Origin: Lacrimispora algidixylanolytica
GTDB lineage: Bacteria; Bacillota; Clostridia; Lachnospirales; Lachnospiraceae
NCBI RefSeq assembly: GCF_003609635.1
Contig: NZ_MCIA01000015.1
Span: 62,001 to 126,000, forward strand
Direction: 5' to 3'
Length of the DNA: 64,000 nucleotides
Part shown: positions 57,384 to 64,000 of the stretch, in pieces
How positions within the stretch are numbered: position 1 is the first letter of the stretch
How the letters are laid out: every line of letters starts with the position of its first letter
Made by a program: the position numbers and the translations under genes
The notes under the pieces: model-generated
What the model saw: only the letters and a program-made list of their open reading frames with translations
What the model was told of the DNA's origin: nothing
Database searches by the model: none

Positions 57384-58394
57384 ATGGAAAGAAAAGTCAC
57401 CATTCAGGATATTGCCACAATGGCCGGTGTATCTAAAAGCAGCGTATCTAGATATTTAAATAATGGATATATCAGCGAAGACAAAGCTAAGAAAATAAAA
57501 TCGGCAATTGAAAGGACAGGTTTTGAAACCAATTTTTTTGCTAAAAGATTAAAAACAAAGAAGAGTGGATTGATTGGTATTGTGATTCCAAGAATTGATT
57601 CGGTTACGGTAGGTAAGTTTTTAAATGGTATTAACAGAAAATTAAGAGAAAATGATTATCAGGGAATGATTTTAATCAGTGAGTTGGATATAGAAAAAGA
57701 ATTGGATAATATCAACAGTCTTAATCAGCAAGGGGTTGATGGGATAATTATTAATTCAATGTCAATTACCAAAAAGCACTTAGAAATAACAAGCAAGCTA
57801 AATATTCCAACAATCTTCACGGGACAAAAAAGTGAGTTTATTAATTATATTAAATTAGACGATTATAAAGCGGGCAGAATAATGGGGGAATATTTTAAAG
57901 CAAAAGGTCATAAGGAAATCGTTTTTCTGGGCATAAATGAATTTGATAAAGCAGTAGGAATTGAGAGGAAAAGTGGTTTTATTGATGCAGTAAAAGAAAA
58001 TAATCCGGGCAGTAGGGTTCAATTTGTGGAAACAGATTTTACGTTCACCAGTGCTTATCTTAAGGGCGATGAAATATTGAAATATAAGCCAACAGCCATT
58101 GTTTGTGCTACGGATAACATATGCCTGGGAATCCTTCGATATTTACATGAAAGAAACATAAAAGTTCCGGATGAAATTTCTGTTGCTGGTTTCGGTGGAT
58201 ATGAGATAGGTGGTGTTTCCTATCCTGCGATTACCACGATAGCTTTTGATTATGAATTGATTGGTATAAAGACGGCTCAGGGGATCCTGGATTTAATTGA
58301 AGGGAAGGAACTGGAAGAAAACAATGACATAGCTTTGGAATTAATAGAAAGAGAGAGTGTGAAAGAAATTGTTGATAAGGGAGGTATCGGATGA
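57384..58394 (+). CDS. LacI-family transcriptional repressor
   Basis: A 336-residue regulator. The HTH is VTIQDIATMAGVSKSSVSRY and the hinge helix and a periplasmic-binding-type effector domain follow. It overlaps the GH32 start by 4 bases (ATGA), so both are co-translated. The palindrome at 52505 is the likely operator. The effector is probably sucrose-6-phosphate or a related phosphosugar. Confidence 0.92.
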   Translation: MERKVTIQDIATMAGVSKSSVSRYLNNGYISEDKAKKIKSAIERTGFETNFFAKRLKTKKSGLIGIVIPRIDSVTVGKFLNGINRKLRENDYQGMILISELDIEKELDNINSLNQQGVDGIIINSMSITKKHLEITSKLNIPTIFTGQKSEFINYIKLDDYKAGRIMGEYFKAKGHKEIVFLGINEFDKAVGIERKSGFIDAVKENNPGSRVQFVETDFTFTSAYLKGDEILKYKPTAIVCATDNICLGILRYLHERNIKVPDEISVAGFGGYEIGGVSYPAITTIAFDYELIGIKTAQGILDLIEGKELEENNDIALELIERESVKEIVDKGGIG

Positions 58395-59851
58395 CAAATC
58401 CCCATTTATATGAGCAAATAAATCAAGATTTAAAGAATTATTATGACAATGTAAAAAATAACAAAAGAAATCTGTGGAGAAATAATTTTCATATTGAAAT
58501 GCCCTTTGGTTTGATCAACGACCCCAATGGATTATGTTACTATAATAATAAATTCTATATCTTTTACCAATGGAATCCCTTTAGCTGCGAACACAAATCT
58601 AAACACTGGGGATTGGTAACAACAACAGATTTTGTAAATTTCACAAGGCCAGAGATAGTTTTAAGGCCAGAGGAATGGTTTGACAAAGATGGTTGCTATT
58701 CTGGGGGGGCATATGTCAAAGATGATACTTTGCAGTTATTCTATACTGGAAATGTGAAAGGGGAGAGTGGTCAAAGAGAATCGTATCAATGCATGGTTGA
58801 ATATAAGAAAGATGGTAACTTTGATAAAAAAGGTGTAATAATTGATAAACAACCGGAAAGTTATACGACTCACTTCAGAGATCCAATGGTATTTGAAGGC
58901 AATGGGATATATTACATGGTGCTCGGAGCTCAGACCGAAGATTTAAAGGGAAGAGCATTGATCTATAATTCGGAAGATAGTTTTAAATGGAGTTTTGCTG
59001 GTGAACTAAAAACAAATATGAATGACTTTGGTTATATGTGGGAATGTCCAAACTTATTTAAGATCAGCGGGAATCAGTTTGCATTTTTGTTTTCCCCTCA
59101 GGGATTAAATGAAGAAGAATTTAAATATCAAAATACGTTCCAATCTGGATATGTGATTGGAGAGCTGGATTTAAATGATGTTTCTTTGAAGCATCACACA
59201 GAGTTTAGAGAAATTGACAAAGGTTTTGATTTTTATGCACCCCAGGTTTTTCGGTATGAAGAAAAACATATTATGATGGGATGGATTGGAATGCCTGACA
59301 ATGAGGGGGAATATGTAAGCTCGCAAGACGGCTGGATCTTTGGTTTAACCATGCCAAGAGTTTTAAAATATATTGATGGTGTCATATATCAGGAGCCGCT
59401 TGAATTTTTGGAGAATTTAAGAGAATCACAAATAGTGGATTTGGAAAATGAAATTGTAGATAATTATAAGATTACTCTTGACACAAGAACGATAGAATGT
59501 AACCTGGATTTGGATATGAAAGATTACAATGACCTGGAATTGAAGATGAAATTTGAAAATGAAAGTATTTCGATATTCTACAATAAAGAAGAGGAAATCT
59601 GTATATTAGATAGAAATAGTATGGAGCTTGGTGGAAAAGGAGTGAGGAAATTTAAATTAAAAGCTGATAAATCACTAAAGCTGCATATGTTTATAGATAA
59701 TTCAACGATAGAAATATATTATCAAGATGGATTAGAAACTACAACTTTCGCTTATTTTCCTAAATGTGATGATTTTGAGATTGAAATCAAGAATAAGGCG
59801 AAAATAAATAAATTACAAATTTGGAACTTGAGAAAAATTAATTATGTCTAA
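58391..59851 (+). CDS. GH32 sucrose-6-phosphate hydrolase/beta-fructofuranosidase
   Basis: A 486-residue GH32 enzyme. The nucleophile motif FGLINDPNGL lies near residue 40, FRDPMV near 167 is the transition-state stabiliser and WECPNLF near 217 the acid/base. A C-terminal beta-sandwich follows. No signal peptide, so it acts in the cytoplasm on a PTS-delivered sucrose phosphate or fructan fragment. It starts inside the LacI stop codon. Confidence 0.93.
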   Translation: MTNPHLYEQINQDLKNYYDNVKNNKRNLWRNNFHIEMPFGLINDPNGLCYYNNKFYIFYQWNPFSCEHKSKHWGLVTTTDFVNFTRPEIVLRPEEWFDKDGCYSGGAYVKDDTLQLFYTGNVKGESGQRESYQCMVEYKKDGNFDKKGVIIDKQPESYTTHFRDPMVFEGNGIYYMVLGAQTEDLKGRALIYNSEDSFKWSFAGELKTNMNDFGYMWECPNLFKISGNQFAFLFSPQGLNEEEFKYQNTFQSGYVIGELDLNDVSLKHHTEFREIDKGFDFYAPQVFRYEEKHIMMGWIGMPDNEGEYVSSQDGWIFGLTMPRVLKYIDGVIYQEPLEFLENLRESQIVDLENEIVDNYKITLDTRTIECNLDLDMKDYNDLELKMKFENESISIFYNKEEEICILDRNSMELGGKGVRKFKLKADKSLKLHMFIDNSTIEIYYQDGLETTTFAYFPKCDDFEIEIKNKAKINKLQIWNLRKINYV

Positions 59852-59869
59852 CAAATTGTTTTGTTAGAC
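59846..59869 (+). other. Hairpin overlapping the GH32 stop
   Basis: GTCTAACAAA (59846-59855) and TTTGTTAGAC (59860-59869) form a perfect 10-bp stem with a 4-base loop. The stop codon is in the left arm. No T run follows, so termination is uncertain; it could protect the mRNA end. Confidence 0.5.
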
Positions 59870-60037
59870 AAGTTGTGGATTGATATGGCTTGTGCTAATA
59901 ATACCTTTACGGATATAATGGAAATGCTACGTTAGCTTTAGTCGGAATGAATTTCGATAGAGAGTTGAAGAAAAATTTTTACAGTTTATTGAATGATGCA
60001 ATAATCGATATTGGTTGTTTCTTTTGAAATAATCTGA

Positions 60038-61492
<1,455 letters not shown>

Positions 61493-61543
61493 AAGTATAC
61501 AAATTGCACGGAATATTATTGGTTAAAATTCCAGTTGTTTTTG

Positions 61544-61586
61544 TAACACTCCTGTGCTAAGATTGGGATAGTTTACAGGAGTGTTA
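61544..61586 (+). other. Inverted repeat overlapping the RAT site
   Basis: TAACACTCCTGT (61544-61555) and ACAGGAGTGTTA (61575-61586) match perfectly over 12 bp. The right arm includes the first half of the RAT at 61578, so this fold would compete with RAT formation. It lacks a T tract. Confidence 0.6.
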
Positions 61587-61606
61587 CTATTAAATTAGGC
61601 AAGTCT
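61578..61606 (+). promoter_or_regulatory. Ribonucleic antiterminator (RAT) before the antiterminator gene
   Basis: The 29 bases begin GGAGTGTTACTATT and end AGGCAAGTCT, close to LicT/BglG RAT sites (GGATTGTTACT ... AGGCAAAACC). The 3' end overlaps the left arm of the terminator at 61600, the required mutually exclusive layout. Confidence 0.8.
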
Positions 61607-61646
61607 GCATCTGCTTTTTTGGTGCATACTTGTTTTTTTGTTTTTT
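61600..61646 (+). terminator. RAT-controlled terminator 1
   Basis: CAAGTCTGCA (61600-61609) pairs with TGCATACTTG (61623-61632) with one mismatch, followed by a T-rich run to 61646. It lies before the antiterminator gene. Confidence 0.78.
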
Positions 61647-61701
61647 AAATATATCTGTAACGTTTATCATTCATTGAAACAGTGGGATTGAGGATACTTT
61701 T

Positions 61702-62541
61702 ATGAAAATGGTTATTAAGCAGATATTAAATACAAATGCTGTGATATCGAACGATGAAAATGGACAAGATGTCTTGCTCCTTGGAAGTGGACTTGGTTTT
61801 AAAAGTCGCAACGGAGATGTAATCGATCAGGAGCGGGTTGAAAAACAGTTTATCTTAAAAGATAAAAACCATAAAAGTCAGTTTCGAGAAATTTTAGATA
61901 CCGTGCCACAGGAATACATCATGGTGGCAGAGGATGTGATTGATTATGCAGTTCAGGTCTATGATATGACCCTGAATGAAACCATTCATATCTCCTTGGT
62001 CGATCATATTTACCATGCGGTTGAAAATTTTAAGCAGGGGTTTGTTGTACCGAATTCGATTCTTCATGATATCATACGATTCTATCCGGACGAATATAAG
62101 GTTGGTCAGAAGATGCTTGATTTAATCGAGGCAAAATTTGATTACCGGTTATCCAATGATGAAGCAGGATTTGTAGCCATGCATTTTGTAACGGCACGGC
62201 ATAATCAAATAAGCGGAAATGCAAAAAAAATGATTGTTATGGTAAGTGAGCTAAACGATTTGATTCTATCTGAGCTGAATTTTCAGGTAAAAGAAGATTC
62301 GTTGCCGTATTACCGATATATGACCCATTTGAAATTTTTCGCACAGCGTGTCATGACTAAGTATTATTATAAAGAGCATGGTGGAGCACGTATGTTAGAA
62401 GAGTTGCTTAGAAACTACCCTGATGAATATCATTGCAGCCAGAAGGTATGTAAATACATTGAAGATAAATATCATTACAAAGCAGGGCATGATGAATTAA
62501 TATATTTGGCAGTTCATTTGTCGCAATTAAAAAACAGTTAG
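61702..62541 (+). CDS. LicT/BglG-family transcription antiterminator
   Basis: A 279-residue antiterminator. The N-terminal CAT RNA-binding domain (1-55) has ILNTNAVISNDENGQDVLLLGSG-type sequence, followed by PRD1 (about 65-170; His in ISLVDHIYHAVE) and PRD2 (about 171-279; HLKFFAQRV and LAVHLSQL). PTS-dependent phosphorylation of these His residues sets activity. Two RAT/terminator pairs flank the gene, so it would activate its own expression and that of the PTS gene downstream. Confidence in the mechanism is high from RNA motif and protein agreement. Confidence 0.95.
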   Translation: MKMVIKQILNTNAVISNDENGQDVLLLGSGLGFKSRNGDVIDQERVEKQFILKDKNHKSQFREILDTVPQEYIMVAEDVIDYAVQVYDMTLNETIHISLVDHIYHAVENFKQGFVVPNSILHDIIRFYPDEYKVGQKMLDLIEAKFDYRLSNDEAGFVAMHFVTARHNQISGNAKKMIVMVSELNDLILSELNFQVKEDSLPYYRYMTHLKFFAQRVMTKYYYKEHGGARMLEELLRNYPDEYHCSQKVCKYIEDKYHYKAGHDELIYLAVHLSQLKNS

Positions 62542-62546
62542 AATTT

Positions 62547-62576
62547 GGCAGTGTTATGATTAAGTTCAGCAAAGCC
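62547..62576 (+). promoter_or_regulatory. RAT-like site before the PTS gene
   Basis: Begins GGCAGTGTTATGATT and ends TCAGCAAAGCC, similar to the RAT consensus with one shifted base. Its end overlaps the left arm of the terminator at 62572. Confidence 0.7.
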
Positions 62577-62617
62577 TGGTTATTCTCTCTTATTAAAGGG
62601 GATAACCAGGCTTTTTT
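62572..62617 (+). terminator. RAT-controlled terminator 2
   Basis: AAGCCTGGTTAT (62572-62583) and ATAACCAGGCTT (62602-62613) match perfectly over 12 bp and are followed by TTTT. A textbook intrinsic terminator between the antiterminator and PTS genes. Confidence 0.92.
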
Positions 62618-62632
62618 GATAAAAAATAGTAG

Positions 62633-64000
<1,368 letters not shown>

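Overview
The window reads as chromosome of a low-GC, strictly anaerobic Firmicute, most likely a plant-fibre-degrading Lachnospiraceae (Clostridium cluster XIVa) member. The basis is strong AGGAGG ribosome binding sites, TTGACA/TATAAT promoters, many ferredoxin-type Fe-S proteins, beta-glucoside PTS operons and a GH48 cellulase with CBM3. No rRNA, tRNA or CRISPR array was recognised. The first gene and the last gene are cut by the window edges.

1-14.8 kb is the most striking part. A plus-strand run encodes a 3-hydroxyacyl-CoA-dehydrogenase-like enzyme, a cupin, an SDR reductase, a cyclase-family hydrolase, a BKACE-type beta-keto acid cleavage enzyme, a thiolase, both subunits of an acetoacetate CoA-transferase and a PhlG/phloretin-hydrolase-family enzyme. 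Together they fit anaerobic breakdown of phloretin to phloroglucinol and on to acetyl-CoA (reductase, cyclohydrolase, hydroxy-oxohexanoate dehydrogenase, triacetate acetoacetate-lyase, CoA-transferase, thiolase). A convergent PucR-type regulator follows. Divergent from the regulator is a four-gene redox module: an iron-sulfur flavoprotein, a fumarate-reductase-like flavoprotein, a NuoG/GltD-like Fe-S flavoprotein and a truncated NuoF-like Fe-S protein. This may be a second flavonoid or phenolic-acid reduction step.

15-21.3 kb holds a MarR regulator and a QueG-like Fe-S reductase that share a 13-bp palindrome, a phage-type endolysin with a phage-type regulator (prophage relic), a lipoprotein, a serine hydrolase and a HIT protein. 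22-27 kb has the GH48 cellulase, a truncated AraC pseudogene and two uncharacterised proteins. 27.3-31.3 kb is hypB, an 896-residue Fe-S/GltD-like oxidoreductase and hypA, with no hydrogenase in view.

31.4-39.6 kb carries a glutamine amidotransferase, a GH35 beta-galactosidase, and an RpiR regulator followed by a beta-glucoside PTS and a GH1 6-phospho-beta-glucosidase. 39.6-52.1 kb is a set of small units: LysR with a siroheme sulfite/nitrite reductase, an IlvD-type dehydratase with a 2-hydroxyacid dehydrogenase, a DsbA-family protein, a possible IS remnant, a FUSC-like membrane protein fused to a degenerate HAD domain, PAP2 phosphatase, a lipoprotein, and a Zn/Cd efflux system (ArsR regulator, P-type ATPase and separate HMA chaperone).

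52.4-64 kb is sugar metabolism. A LacI-controlled operon has a PTS EIIBC, a YdjC/ChbG deacetylase, a broken EIIA gene, two alpha/beta hydrolases, LacI and GH32, suggesting use of acylated sucrose-like sugars. A second GH1, a LicT/BglG antiterminator with two RAT/terminator switches, and a second beta-glucoside PTS that runs off the edge follow. The beta-glucosidases could release sugars from plant flavonoid glucosides, which would feed the phloretin/phloroglucinol pathway; this link is inference.
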